64,000 bases of DNA from Branchiostoma belcheri (GCF_001625305.1 NW_017802491.1:4724197-4788196), one strand, 5' to 3'; shown: positions 11,706 to 24,040, counted from the stretch's first letter. The notes: a model not told the origin generated them from the sequence alone. Numbers and translations are program-made.

Positions 11706-14149
11706 GTGCTTGCGCACCATCAGCACCCTGTGAGTAACGGCTTAAAAAGAGTTCTGGCCAATAGACTTCACCAATCCGATTTAGAAGGATCGTCGTGCAT
11801 ATATATAGCGCTCAGACAAATAACCTTGGGGAGGCCATTACCTACAAATCGCTCTGACATTTTACCGCGTCCCGCGTTGACTCCCCTTCCATTTGGCGTT
11901 CAGAACAAGTCTGGGGACACTGAAATATTCTGCGCGTGACCTCTTTTCAGGTGAAACATGGAAATGAACAAACCATGTGTATCTAAGAACGTGCTAGCCT
12001 GGTTACCAAACCTAATGTAGTCGCCGAATCTCTTTCGTCCTCTCCACAACTAGTTATCATTAGTTATTATTAATAATTATTGATTGCGGAGAGAACAAAA
12101 TAGAGACTCAGTTGAGTTTAGTACTTACTTAATAGCTTTGGTTAGAGCGTACAGTAAATGCACGTAACATAATCAAGCTATGTGTCCTTGGTCCTTTTAC
12201 CAATAACAGTTCCCACGTACGCTTGAAGCCACTCTTTTCTGTGACTTGTCGATGAACTATAGCCTAATTCTGCCAAATTGTCCCCCCTGGGCGATAGTCG
12301 AGTAGATTAAATGGACAAAGTACTTTTCTTTCCATCTGACACCGGCTATGATGGCAGGGGGAACAACATGTATAACGCCATTTCTGTCAGCAATCCAGAT
12401 TTGCAATCAACGACTCACCAATAAAACGTCTTGATCTTTGTAGCTCGCACGGAATGAGATTTGATCTGATCGCCCTTCTCTTTAATTTACACTTCAGGAC
12501 CCCGAAGATTGCTTGGGTGTCTCCGTTCTGTCCGTATATTTCTCCCGCGTGCTATCTCTTCAGGTCCAATGAAAGCAATACTGTTTTTTACGAGGGCTAA
12601 TAGCACGTGTAATTTTCCCCCAAAGCCTGCTAACTGATACGGCTTTATTGATGCTTGTGTAGTTGCCGTCAGATATACGATTAAAGGAGAAGAAGAAACT
12701 ACAGGATCGTGCCTTTGGGCAGGTGAAGTTAGTTAGATCTAAGAGAGATGTAACGTTATGTGAAAAACACGCCTATTGTCGTAACAGTGATCAGTAGGCT
12801 TTTAGTTCAAAGGTGCATTATACTCAAACATTTTAAGTGCAAAACCTGTGATTGTAATATAATGTCACTTTTCAACATATTTGTGCAATTATCTCACATT
12901 TTCTGATATGCATGGTTGGCGCTAAAACAGTACGAGTCACACTCAGTTTGTGGTGCCACCACAAACTACCAGAATGTAAACAAACATTGCGGACAGCTAT
13001 GTTTTCAACCTCGTAGGGTAATAAGAGGCCATATTTTGTCAATGTAGCAACTTGAAGGCTGATTCAACTTACTTTATAAGAAAATGACCCGAAAATTACA
13101 TTTTTTTTTATTGTCCTGCTGTTACATAATGTAGCTTTAACGCTTCTTTATCACAAAATGGTCCATTTCACTGGGGGGGGGATTTATTTCAACAGATACT
13201 ATTCATATTAATTGCATGTAATCAGGATGTAAACTTCATCAATACTGACTGGAAAGAAACGATTAATGTGGTGGTATCTTGACCCTTGTGTTCCTTGATC
13301 AAAGTTTGTCTGCCATAAACGGGAACCGTTTGTGTCGCTCTAAAGAATTCATCAAGTAGATTGGTAATAATAAGGACGATGGCTAACAAAAGGAATTACG
13401 TTAATTGGTCTGTACTCTTTCAGAAGAGGCCTGGTCTAATATTCATGGCTACATAATCCTCCAGTGTGCCTCCCTACGGACGTTAACTATCCGTGTGCCT
13501 CCTGTAACTACTTGATGTATTACCGGCTGTTAAGAAACTGCTACGAGTCAGGATAAGGGAAAACGGGCACAGAGAAAGGTCAGTCTTAATTGTCCTGCTG
13601 GGTCCATATATATATTTATGGGCTGCACATACAGTGCTGCCCATATTGGGCCCTGTATATGTATGATGGGGGGGGGGGGTCTGACATGAACACCGCCACA
13701 CAGCAGCAAAACCAAGTAACTACGCCACAGCAGTACAAAAGAAGTCAAGGGTGTATGGCCTGATTAAGAAAATCAAATTACTGAAAAATATTAAATGTGC
13801 AATAAAATGTGCAAAGATTGGGTGTAACAGGTCTGTCGGTGTAATATATCTAGCTGCCACCGGTCGCCCTGGTGTGTTATGTGGGTGGTTATGCCGGTTA
13901 TACAGATACAGATACTGTGTAGAAACGCCAGCAGGACAGTTCATGGTACGAAAGTTCTTAAGGGATAAACAAACAGAAACAATGTTTACTACTAGAATTC
14001 CGAGATCTCATACCTCCATGAAATATGATCTTGATATGTAAATGTTAATTTCTTCTTTAATTGTGCAAATGACCTCTGCATTAACATGATATATGCATCG
14101 TGATGTATGTTAACTTTTGATTAACTTACAGATGTCCCAAGTATGACAT
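11706..14149. other. Intergenic, no supported gene
   Basis: No exon with consistent splice sites and frame. There are two poly-G runs (13173 and 13671 regions). Short open frames overlap on both strands at 13483-14041 without domain content. Confidence 0.5.
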
Positions 14150-14815
14150 TCTCATCATTCACCATTACGAAATCATAGAATTTTCGCATTAATTATGCAA
14201 ATTAGGTCATCATTTGCATAATTAGTATCTGTTGAAGTTCCGCCTGCCATAGGTTACATACATTACATGTATGTAAGTAGTATAATGTAAAACACTGTAA
14301 TTATAGAATTTCCTCATTAATTATGCAAATTAAGTCCTCATTTGCATAATTTGCATTTAATTATGTACATCTCTCGCTCAGCTAAATACACACCAAAAAT
14401 AATGAAAATATGTTGTTCCTGTCTGGACTTATTGGCTTTTAAACATTTCGCCAGAAAGTGCCCTGCAGTTCCAGAACAAGCCGCTAGGGGGCCCAAACTC
14501 ATATGACTTCTTCCCAAGCACGAGAGCTACCTTCCATCAAAATTTCATGACCCTAGCATGTCCAGATCGCGAGATATCAAAACCGGAAGTTGCGCTGCAG
14601 TACCAAGGGAAGCCACTAGGGGGACCAAAATCTAATCATTTCCAGTTTTCGTCACACCCTACCAACACACCAAGTATGAAACCAATCCATCCAGGCGTTC
14701 TTGAGTTATCTTGTTGACCAACAGACGGACAGACGGACAGACAGACGGACGGACAGATAAACGCAACTGAAAATATAACCTCCATGACACATTTCATGGA
14801 GGTAACTAGTGGTTA
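14150..14815 (+). mobile_element. Non-LTR-like repeat 3' tail with CAGACGGA run
   Basis: Contains ATTAATTATGCAAATTA twice, then GCTAGGGGG..CCAAA(AC)TCTAA and GCCACTAGGGGGACCAAAA, then a TCCATCCAGGCGTTCTTGAGTTATC segment, and ends in a (CAGACGGA)n-like run at 14733-14765. A second copy at 28870-29165 shares the same order of words. Such a conserved segment before a CAGACGG tail is typical of widespread non-LTR or SINE 3' ends; the exact family is not assigned. Confidence 0.6.
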
Positions 14816-14869
14816 AAACACTATTGGTTTTCCTGCAACAAAACAAACCTAGAGCGAAAGTTCACGCGT

Positions 14870-14990
14870 ATATCCAGAACCATGCTTCTTGCAAAATATA
14901 CGTTTTTGGATTCACGGAGAATATCCATAACCGTACGTACCTGATCCTGGGCAATATATATTCAAGGTTCTGGATACGATAGACCCATAT
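14870..14990. repeat. ATCCAGAACC repeat family, short copy
   Basis: Includes TATATCCAGAACCATGCTTC, GAATATCCATAACCGTACG and TTCAAGGTTCTGGATACGATAG. The order matches the other family members (1480, 20660, 55893). Confidence 0.6.
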
Positions 14991-15709
14991 AATGGGACGT
15001 CCACTCAATCCACAGGCGTGATTATGAGGCAGTGATAAAACTGGTGACGGCAGCGGTCATGGACAATGCTTTAAACATGTCAAACCGGCTTCCAGGTAAT
15101 ATACAATGTACATGTACTATATGCGATCATCTAACCATCGGATGCATCATCCAAGGTACTTACTAAGCATTTGACGTGCCCTGAGGTAGCTTGGTATAAC
15201 CGGTCAATGACATCTACTCCAGAGTGCTTCTTTATACGTGTGTATGCGTTCTTCATACAGATTAAAAGAAGCTTTACTGCACCGTGGAAAAATTGAGTTG
15301 GTGTTACCCTTTTGCTGCAAGTAGAGGCACAACACATCTATGGAATTACAATGATGGAATAGTTCCTGGCCTGCAATCACTTTGAATTTGTAAACGCGAG
15401 ATAACATTCTATATCTCTCCTTCTATCTCTCCATCTATGCATATCTCTCTCTCTCTATAAATTTATATATACTACTATCTCTATCTATTTATCTACAAGA
15501 AAAAAGAGAGATCCTTGTTTTTTGCACTGTTTTTATGTTATAAATAGTCAAATAACATCTCATAGTGAAAATATCCCGGCAAGTTTCAAGCCTTTTCCTT
15601 CTACAAAGACACGCACATTTCTGAGACGATCCCCGCCAATCCTGTTGCTACAAAGTTATCACGGTTACCAGGCGGGACGGGGGAAGATTACCCGCAGGTG
15701 TTCGCCGCG
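14991..15709. other. Intergenic; CT-rich simple sequence at 15410-15495
   Basis: No gene. 15410-15495 is a run of imperfect TCTC/TATC repeats. The minus-strand open frames at 15131-15407 have no recognisable domain and no supporting splice context. Confidence 0.5.
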
Positions 15710-15711
15710 CG

Positions 15712-15770
15712 ACTCTGATTGGACGACGCTGACGTCACGCGTGACGTGTGGCACAATCCAATCAGAACAC
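15712..15770. promoter_or_regulatory. Palindromic CCAAT / CRE cluster
   Basis: CTGATTGG at 15715-15722 is the exact reverse complement of CCAATCAG at 15758-15765: two inverted CCAAT boxes about 35 bases apart. Between them lie a perfect CRE palindrome TGACGTCA (15730-15737) and a second TGACG half site. Known biology: CCAAT boxes bind NF-Y and TGACGTCA binds CREB/ATF. No gene start is obvious on either side, so the served transcript is unknown. Confidence 0.5.
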
Positions 15771-15779
15771 AGGAGAATT

Positions 15780-16206
15780 ATCCTCAACTTTGTTACCGCT
15801 TCATAGAATGTCGCAGCTAAAATGTTTTTGTAAAGATCCTCGAAACACGAATGATGAATGCTAATGGTATTTTCACAAGTCGGAATAACAAATATGATCG
15901 CATTAATAATACAGAGGAAAATGTTTAAGCGTATATCAAATTTCAGCATGTGTTTCTATATAGTTTTCCTCTAAGGATAATATTGCACATTGTTCTAAAA
16001 TTTCTGCGGCAGAGCATTAGGCGAACCCAAAGCGATACGACAAGAAAAATTGGATTTTCAAAGTCAGTTTTCTTGTCATTTTTAAAATGTAATAACTTGA
16101 ATCAACCTTATCCCAGAGTATACTGATATCTGTGAGGCAAAAATACGATGTCGCTGACGGAAAACAGTTGCGTGTTTCGTGCCGTAGGCTTCTTCTAGCT
16201 CGTATC
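15780..16206. other. Intergenic, no gene seen
   Basis: AT-rich flank left of the THAP-type transposon relic. No coding signal or repeat recognised. Confidence 0.5.
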
Positions 16207-16670
16207 TATTCTCGGCTTTCACGTGACGTCACGGGGCTTGCGTAATACAGGCGGCCGCCATTTTGGTGTACCTCGCTGTAGTGCTATGCAGTGTCAAGAC
16301 ATTGGTACCGAAGCCATACAAGTAGTTAACAGCCACACGATAATTTTGCAGTCTTTGATGGTTGACAGATGACAAGGATTTCAATGAAATTGTCCATTTT
16401 TGAGAGGATAGGAAGTCAAAGGATACGATGACTAAGGATATTCTCGGCTTTCACGTGACGTCACGGGGCTTGCGTAATACAGGCGGCCGCCATTTTGGTG
16501 TACCTCGCTGTAGTGCTATGCAGTGTCAAGACATTGGTACCGAAGCCATACAAGTAGTTAACAGCCACACGATAATTTTGCAGTCTTTGATGGTTGACAG
16601 ATGACAAGGATTTCAATGAAATTGTCCATTTTTGAGAGGATAGGAAGTCAAAGGATACGATGACTAAGGA
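16207..16670. repeat. Perfect 232-bp direct tandem duplication (promoter-like)
   Basis: 16207-16438 and 16439-16670 appear identical base for base when read side by side. Each unit carries CACGTGACGTCACG (E-box overlapping a CRE) followed by GGCCGCCATTTTGG, a YY1-type initiator word. The absence of visible differences implies a recent duplication or homogenisation. Confidence 0.9.
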
Positions 16671-17744
16671 TATAGGACGACAAAACTTGCGTATGTGGTA
16701 GCGTATGTGTGAACCAACTTCAAAGACTAACGTTACTAGTCCTACACAGTCCTACAGTGGACAGGATCCGTATGTTGGTCACTCTAGTCTAATTTTTTTC
16801 TCAATAAATGAATTAAGAGAGAGAGGGAGGGTCTGGGAAGTGTGTTTTGGACAGTTCTCTGTGCGCGGGTCACCCGTGTGTCTGATTCCTTCTCGCGACA
16901 ACTTGTGACTCGCGTAGCCGAATCGTAAACAACAATTTCGAGAGGAGCGGACGGGTTATCCCCAATCAAATTATGGTAAGCCTAAGTTTCACCTTTTCTT
17001 GGTAATGTAAATCCTTGTTTTACTATCGGTTGCTGTTACAAAATTATGGGTTCTGTGTGTAATAATGCAAAATGCCAGTTTTTATTCATGCCCGCGGGCG
17101 GCTTTGTTTGTTCAAATTGTTGTGTACTTTCATCTAGCCCCTTCGGTTTCGCCGCTGACAAACTGGAGTTCATGAATATTTTTTCAAGCACCAAAAGTAC
17201 TAGCATGTCTCTGTTGGAACCCCATTAGAATTTCACATGACGGCTTGTCATCCCTGTCGACAGAAATTTTGTTGGCCGCCTCGAGTTTGCGGGAGTAAAT
17301 CATCGGCGTTGGGAGGGGAGCCTCCGGGCATAATTTTGTTTACGTACCCTTAGTTGTAGTTTTGCCGTAAAAAAAGTTTTTGGGTAACCTCTCACAACCT
17401 ATGCATGAATTAGCTTGTGAACATTCACATTAGAATATTAGGATATCATGATAAGCCGAATTTTAACCCAATTTTTAGTGCTAAGATCGGTAATTTTGTT
17501 GGGCTGTCAGGGTGAACTCGGAGTTTTAGCACTTAGGCTCAAATTGAGTCAGACTGCCACGTGTACTACAGTATCAAAATAAATTCACTTGCACCGTGTA
17601 AACTTTTGTTTAGTCGATGTTTAATGGAAATTCCTGGGTGCCATTTCTGCATGTACAGGAACATTTCTGACCTCGGTGTAGGGAAGATCACGTACGCGAT
17701 ATCCAGCAGCATTGTGTGGCGTCGGGCGGCTTTTGGCGTCAGAA

Positions 17745-18145
17745 GCCCCGCCCGGTCAAGCCGCCAGACCCGGCTGTTCCTCGGCCCGCTTGATGCGTTC
17801 TCTCGCCCTTTCGGCCCTCGCCTCTCCTTCTGTTCTTTGCTTTCGTCCCAATCTCTGTACTTCTTTCTTCCAAGGTTTTTTTAGTAGGGACCCAGGCAAC
17901 ATTGTGTCGGACCCAGGCGGGTGAAGCTTGCCCAGAGTCTGTGGCGATAGTAACTCGCCACAATCTCGGGATATTTCTGTGGCCGTATCCCCGCGGCTGA
18001 TCGCAAAAATCCACAATCTGCGATGTTTTTCGGTCAGTTTTTCCTGGTCCTTTCCTTGATTTGTAATCACCTTGGCACACATTGAAAAGATACACTGTGT
18101 TTACCACTTTTTTGACCCGCAACCAGCTACAAAACAATGAACCAT
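17745..18145 (-). pseudogene. Broken THAP-domain coding sequence
   Basis: On the minus strand an ATG at 18145 opens MVHCFVAGCGSK, the typical Cys-x4-Cys start of a THAP zinc-binding domain, but the frame stops within a few codons. The continuation appears in the other frames: HSVSFQCVP, then NQGKDQEKLTEKHRRLWIF (middle of the THAP fold, with its conserved Trp), then SGQASPAWVRHNVAWVPT, which carries the family's late W-x-PT word. A charged Lys/Arg/Glu-rich stretch follows. At least three frameshifts separate these pieces. The expected CxxH pair is not clearly preserved. This is a relic of a transposon-borne or domesticated THAP gene. Confidence 0.6.
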
Positions 18146-18287
18146 GTATATAGCGCATAGGCTACGCGGGGTTGTAGGTACACCAAAATGGCGGATAACA
18201 CCCGTCGCTAAGGTCGGGTCACGTGACTGAAACCCAAGAATTGGCGGGAGTCCTAACTTCGCTTGTTTTAGGGCTATTTCAAATGCT

Positions 18288-18410
18288 TCAGGTATATAAC
18301 GTGAGACTATTCATGATCCACTGCCTTCAAAGAAGAAGTCAAACTTCTTAATAGCAAGCGTAGTAGCAGAAGTATAAGTTTTTCCAGATAGTAGTTGTCT
18401 GTTTCCTAGT
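18288..18410. repeat. Dispersed repeat, second copy of 895-1010
   Basis: Shares GACTATTCATxATCCACTGCC, TCAAAGA(A/G)GAAGTCAAAC and AATAGCAAGCGT...AGAAGTATAAGTT with 895-1010. Non-coding; family unknown. Confidence 0.7.
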
Positions 18411-18425
18411 ATTGTATTGTGCTTA

Positions 18426-18998
18426 GCCTGGGTACCATCCTATTTACTTGTATACCGGGGCTCCCACACTCGCTTCCCTAAGAAGTAGTCTGGAAATGGT
18501 TAGATCTGAACAGTCTGGCTCGGTCAGATTTTGCCCGAGTGTGCTGATTGGTCCCTCCTGTCTTGTTCATTAGCCTAACGTCCTTCTCAGTATGTGGTGA
18601 TGCTTATCTCCTGCCTGCTCAGCAGGTATCACTGACCAAGGAAAGGTTTGTTTATTTATCTTGGACGGAGTGTAGTAGCCATTGAGAGACACTGTTGTCA
18701 TGATTTTGCTAACATTTGAAGTAACAGAGCCACAAAGAACATCTTGCTTAAAGAAAACTACAAGAAATTGTACTCAAGGTAAATTTGTGGCTGTACTTGT
18801 CATACATAAGCAGCAACTTTTTTGCCCTTACCAAAACAGCACATGGCCATGTGGACTTTGTACTGATGGGTCTGACCTACTAGTGGAATCATTATGTGAT
18901 ATCATCACCAAGCCAAATAGATACAAGCGTTTCCAGACTACTTCTTAGGGAAGCGAGTGTGGGAGCCCCGGTATACAAGTAGGATGGTACCCAGGCTA
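18426..18998. mobile_element. Non-autonomous long-TIR element (Mutator-like)
   Basis: The first about 70 bases (GCCTGGGTACCATCC...) and the last about 66 bases (...GGATGGTACCCAGGC, 18931-18996) are reverse complements except for a 4-base gap. The roughly 430-bp interior has only a short open frame without domain content. The flanks both contain TATTGTGCT(T)A (18415-18425 and 18999-19008), which looks like a 9-10 bp target-site duplication. Long TIRs with about 9-bp duplications are characteristic of Mutator-like elements, so I infer that class. Confidence 0.65.
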
Positions 18999-19008
18999 TA
19001 TTGTGCTA

Positions 19009-20659
19009 TCTTTGACTCTGTAAAAGCAATTAGCCTTCGGGCATGATTTGCAAAATAAAGAATATATCATATATATGATGTTATGAAGAAAGTGTGCTAA
19101 TAAACGACAGTAGATTTCTTCATCTAGAATTTTCTTCCATCCTGAGATTACATTGAGAGGAATTGCTTCAACAACGTTAATACGATCACGTTCGGACCCA
19201 CGTTACATTAGACACGCCCTTGACTTCTCTACGGGACAGTCTGAACTGGAAAATAAGGTTTGCGAGGCAAGAAGGTGTAAAATGGATCCCTCCGATGTTA
19301 TTAGCTTGTTAACTAGTTCTCGTTGTGCGCGGTTCAATGACAGTTTGGTGGAGCGTGATGATTTTGTAGCTAGGCGCCACCATCATCAACAAACGACTTG
19401 GTGACCTTGACCTCTGAAAGCCAAAGGATCGTTTTGAAAAATTGCAACACCTTTGGAATAAACTTTATCTTTTTAAAAGCACTTAAAAGTTCAATTCAAA
19501 GTTTTTGTACAAATTCATAATTTTGTCAGAGAACATGAAAAACATGATCATTTTACATCGATAAAGGTTATTTATTATTTACATCCAGGTACTGGTAATA
19601 CGAAACACAAGAAAACTATTTCCAAAACTGTCAGACACTGCTACCTACTTGATAAAGTAACAGTTTTCTTGTGCATGATCATTTTTGTTTCAATTCGTGC
19701 CCCTTTCTTTTACCCCATCGCAAAGAAGATATTATTCATAGCTAACAGGCGCTGCAGATGCTTCATTAAGTCCTGCATAGCACCATCAGCTCGAGAACAA
19801 GCTGCCCAAGGCCACTAGACGGAGAGAAAGGATTTCATCACACCTTTATCTACGGAAAACAGACGTTCTAAGTTATCCCTAATGCGTCCCTCGCAGGGAA
19901 CTCATAACGAAGCCACGCCACCTCGGCTAAATCACAACCCAAGCTGCAGCTTCTAGAGCTGTCACTTAGGCCTCTTAAAATGTATTCCTGTGTAGTCTGT
20001 AGGAACAGACAGTGCAGAATCTTTTAATGTACGAATAAACATATTTCATGATGTGAGACTCTGGTTAATGAAATTTCAACAAGCCCGATTTATCAATCTA
20101 CTACGTGAATGTAAGATTATTTCTGACATTGGTATTGATAAGTATTAGGTATAGTTGTAGAAAGACCTTACGAACGTCACTGTACTTGTGTCAATAACGA
20201 TTTGAATGTAAAAACAACGTAAAATACCCCCTTCGAGTACTGCTACCAAATGCAAGAGGTTGATATGTGTCCTGAATGTTACTCTTTTTACTTAAAAATT
20301 GTTGAGCGGGCGATTCTGATAACCAAAAAACTGAATTGGTGTGGTCTTACATAGGCAACGATATTTACGGTCTGCGCTGTATGCGATTCAATTATGGTGA
20401 GTACAAGGTACTCAGCAAACTCTCAGTATCTGTAGGCTGCGCCTGTGGGTGCCTCATTCGTGGGGCTAGATGAGGATGGAAAGATTCACGAAGACATTCC
20501 TCTCTTTCTTTAAAAAGCCAAACAAACGATTTATGAACCATGTATGGCGAACATTGTCACAAGTAAAATCGTTTTCACTTTGCATCGAAAGAGCCTTTAT
20601 AAGATTGTTCCGACTGATGATGAGGCATCATGACTGAGAAGACAATATTTGATCACTGT
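19009..20659. other. Intergenic, no gene seen
   Basis: AT-rich. The open frame at 19153-19404 has no domain and no splice support. Nothing else recognised. Confidence 0.5.
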
Positions 20660-20845
20660 TGTATCCAGAACCATAATTTATCCAGAACCATGCTCAGGAT
20701 GGTTCTGGATAGTCCAAACGTACCCAGAACTGTGCCTGACGCAAATCTATGTTCTTGGATGCGCGGAGAATATGCCTGATTTTAAACGTAAGCCCTCAGG
20801 CATAGAATTCGATATAGACACAATTCTGGATACGATGATAGCTAT
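20660..20845. repeat. ATCCAGAACC repeat family copy
   Basis: Contains GTATCCAGAACCATAATTTATCC, CATGCTCAGGATGGTTCTGG, ACCCAGAACTGTGCCTGAC and ATTCTGGATACGATGATAG in the family order. Confidence 0.65.
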
Positions 20846-22984
20846 ATGTTTTTGTAAATATCTACTTGCAGTGTAATGATATATAGTTAATCATTCTAGG
20901 CCTTATTCTAAGAAGTTATTCTAAGACAATACGTTGAAGGTTGAGGGAAAATAGTACTTAGACACAAGGGGGTAATAAAATCGTTTCCACAGGTCACGAC
21001 CTTTTGACCTTTGACCCGCCATGACAGCTGAGACCTGCGCCATGATAGTCTGCCTACGTGACTCGAACTCTGACAGAGGAAAAAGGATCGGATGTTGCAA
21101 ATAAACAAGGGATTCTGTAGCCGTGCGTAGCAGAGGTAATTCCCATGCAGGATTTATGTGGATACAAATCAAGTTCTGCGATCGCTGAGAAGTCCAATTC
21201 TCGGCTGTGATCACTGACTGCAAGGGTAAAGATTTAGAAGGGCAGTCAATTCCAATATTGTTGATCATCACCACACGATGCTCATGGTTCATTAGTTAAT
21301 CCATAAGGGATATCTACCGTCCAAAGCAAGATAAACCCACAAGCTTTCCACGTCTTCTGGCTTTCCTTTTGAGGACACCATATCTGGCCATGTCTCAACT
21401 TTCTGTTCTATGCTAGCCTTTCGCTACAAACGCTGCCAGATCATTTCTACGGGGAGTTAAATATGAACTGTACTTGCGCGGCATAGGCAATTTAAATTCT
21501 ACTACTGAATAAAGTACGGAGATTGCTTGACATTGATAAGACACTTACGTAATGCACTTACGTAACACACTTGCGAGTCTTTGTAATGCTCAACCGGTTG
21601 CCCATATGCTCACATACGTGTTGACTAGTTCTCTGTTATACGGTTAATTGACAGTGACGAAAAGTGAATGTCAAAGTCTGGAAGTAAAGTCTGGAAGTAA
21701 CTCCGTAATTCATCCACTAGTAAATTAAAGTTTGAATTGCCGTTGAGTATTGTTTACCTGGATGTCGAATCAAACTGTACCTGAAATTTTTGGCATATGA
21801 AAACTGGTACACTGCCGAAACTCTATCATCAGGAAACAGCTGTTAAAGTAATGTATACTTGATGTTTCTCAGCAATGTATTCAGATCCCAATCTTCGGAT
21901 CATTGAGGATCATTGTGTACATTAAGCTCCACAACTAAGGAATATTTTTAGCATCATCCTATCCGTGGTTTATGGAACCTTTATCGTATGTTGCAACTCA
22001 GCCAAGACGTTTGAAATGCCAAGATCACCACTTTCCTCCAAAGGAAACGAATAGAGGTAGATTACTGCGCAACTTGCTAAGTTTAGAAACATAATTGGAC
22101 TTCAAGATGTTATGAATTATGAAGGCTATAGTCATAGCTGGACTACTGTTGTCCACGTAAGCCTAAGGCTAGATTACGTCAGTAGTAATATTTCTATTGT
22201 TTGCATAATCACTGATTAACAGACCTAGTTATAAACAGGAAGACATGTTTGTACGATAGCTATGCGATAGTTGAATAAACCAGTGTATGACTTACCCTGA
22301 AAACAGAGACATTTGCTGAACACAAGCCAAGGACGTGTGGACTAGTTCCGCCGGAATTTCAAAAGAGGTCACTGAACTCACTGTGTAAACTGTCCCATTA
22401 CAAGTTCATTAATTCTGTTATAACTAGTAAAACATCGACTTCTTAGCCATGGTGAACTCCCGTGTACATATTGGGGATGGCCTTGGCATTTTGGCGAAGA
22501 GATTGTGTTTCAGTATATATTGTAACATCGCCTCATTAGTATATATAGAGTTACATGGCGCGACGCGTTGGGTTATGTTGGCTGAAGCCTCTCATTATCC
22601 TCTGTCTCAATAGCTAGCTACAGTTTTGTACAGGTCATGTCATAACCTAATATAGTCATTATAGTTGTCACCGTATAAAGTTTGAATAAGTATAAACCAA
22701 CCCATGTACTGGCTTATATGCAGTATTGTTGAAGTCAGCGTTGTTAAATGTTGACGTAAGGATTACCGATTTGGCAAAAATGTAACGTTGGCGTACGAAG
22801 TGCAAATACGCAACATACTCTGGTGTGCCATGGCTCAAAACATAGTATCATGCAACTTGAAACTTGCCCTTCCCAAAGTGTAAAAGTTTTGTATGGAACT
22901 GTGCTTTACTTACGATTATGTTTCACCGCCCAGAGAGAAAAATAAGGGTACAAAATGTCCGAGTGATCTCTGCCGAACTCTCTT
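20846..22984. other. Intergenic, no supported gene
   Basis: Overlapping minus-strand open frames at 20908-21292 have no recognisable domain. The rest is AT-rich without structure I can name. Confidence 0.5.
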
Positions 22985-22991
22985 GCAGACG

Positions 22992-23145
22992 ACGCGAACA
23001 GCTCAGAGAGGCTGGGGCCACAGCGGACGGTCCTGGCATTCCTGGGCTGCACAGCGCGCCTGTGTACACGCGGCTAAATCGGGACTCGTTCCCCCCAGAG
23101 GTCCGAAGAATGGCTCTGCTTCTACCCCGTCCGAAAATAGCCTGA
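22992..23145 (+). CDS. Possible terminal exon of an unrecognised gene
   Basis: A good acceptor (CTCTCTTGCAG, ending 22989) is followed by an unusually GC-rich stretch that stays open to a TGA at 23143-23145 (ending LLPRPKIA). Composition differs sharply from the AT-rich flanks. A second frame is also open to 23174, so the frame is not certain. No upstream partner exon was found and no domain is recognised. It could equally be a chance GC-rich patch. Confidence 0.2.
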
Positions 23146-23686
23146 GATTCGGACCGGCTACGCCCATAGTGTGAGGGAGATTAAACTTGATAATGGTTGG
23201 GAAGGATTTATTGTATTTAGGTCAAGGATAGGTCAATGGTTTATATTTTCAGCTTTTAATTTTTTATATTAGAGGAGCAATATCTTAGAGGGTGCGAACT
23301 AATTTTTTGTATCATTTAATTTAGATGCATTTACTCTAAGATGTCAAAGACATGCGGGTCGCAAAGTGATGATTTTGTTTTGGAAGTGAAGGGCAACTTA
23401 CAGTCAGGATTGTAGGGAATGGTTAGCTGTGTGCTTTCCTTCATGTTTTAGTACTAGCATGTAATATATAAGAATTATCATGTTTAGTTTTCTTGTTAGT
23501 CCTCTCTTTCCCAAAAAGTCAAGTTTGGAGAGGTATTATGGAAATACTGCGTACAATATGAAGTATATAATGTAGTCGCGTATAATATAGTCACACTAGC
23601 TATGCCTTTATTATGACAACAAGGATTTCATACGCTCCTTGCGACCGCCCCTATCACTGCAAGCAATAGGAATGATAATATAGTTC
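23146..23686. other. Intergenic, no gene seen
   Basis: AT-rich spacer between the doubtful exon at 22992 and the 3' end of the TPR gene. No feature recognised. Confidence 0.5.
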
Positions 23687-23692
23687 TTTATT
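23687..23692 (-). other. Candidate poly(A) signal of the TPR gene
   Basis: AATAAA on the minus strand, about 350 bases after the stop codon at 24041. A second minus-strand AATAAA lies about 80 bases further on. Confidence 0.5.
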
Positions 23693-24040
23693 GCAAGTTC
23701 TTACCCGTGGGCTAATTGCAAACCGACATTGACAAAAACAATGAATACAGAATGTGGTGAATTAAGACTATAATTATGCTAACATGGAATTCTATTTATA
23801 CGGTCTGCTTAGATAATTTACTTTTTTGAAAAAATTACTGTACATCAAACTTGTGGATGTCCCATACTAGGAAACTCACAGTTATCAACAGACGACAACA
23901 TCACTCGTGAACTATTCTGCTAACACATTTCCTGTGCTTGACTAGTTTTTATCAACTGAATAATAGCTATGAGGATGTCTATATCACTTTACATGATCGG
24001 ACAAGCCTTGAATTTTCACCCAAAGGCGTTTAAATATGGT

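Larger units (their letters stand above)
16207..18245. mobile_element. THAP-type DNA transposon relic with imperfect terminal inverted repeats
   Basis: The left end (16209-16280) and the reverse complement of the right end (18175-18245) share ATTCT(C/T)GG(C/G)TTTCA, a CACGTGAC box and CCGCCATTTTGGTGTACCT in the same order and spacing, so about 70 bases form an imperfect terminal inverted repeat. The left end is duplicated (232-bp units). A broken THAP-domain reading frame starts just inside the right end, pointing inward. THAP DNA-binding domains are carried by P-element-like and some other cut-and-paste transposases. I could not define a target-site duplication. Confidence 0.55.

Noticed and set aside
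13483..14041. Overlapping open frames on both strands
   Set aside because: No domain, no consistent splice sites, and the same stretch is open on both strands, which is typical of chance.
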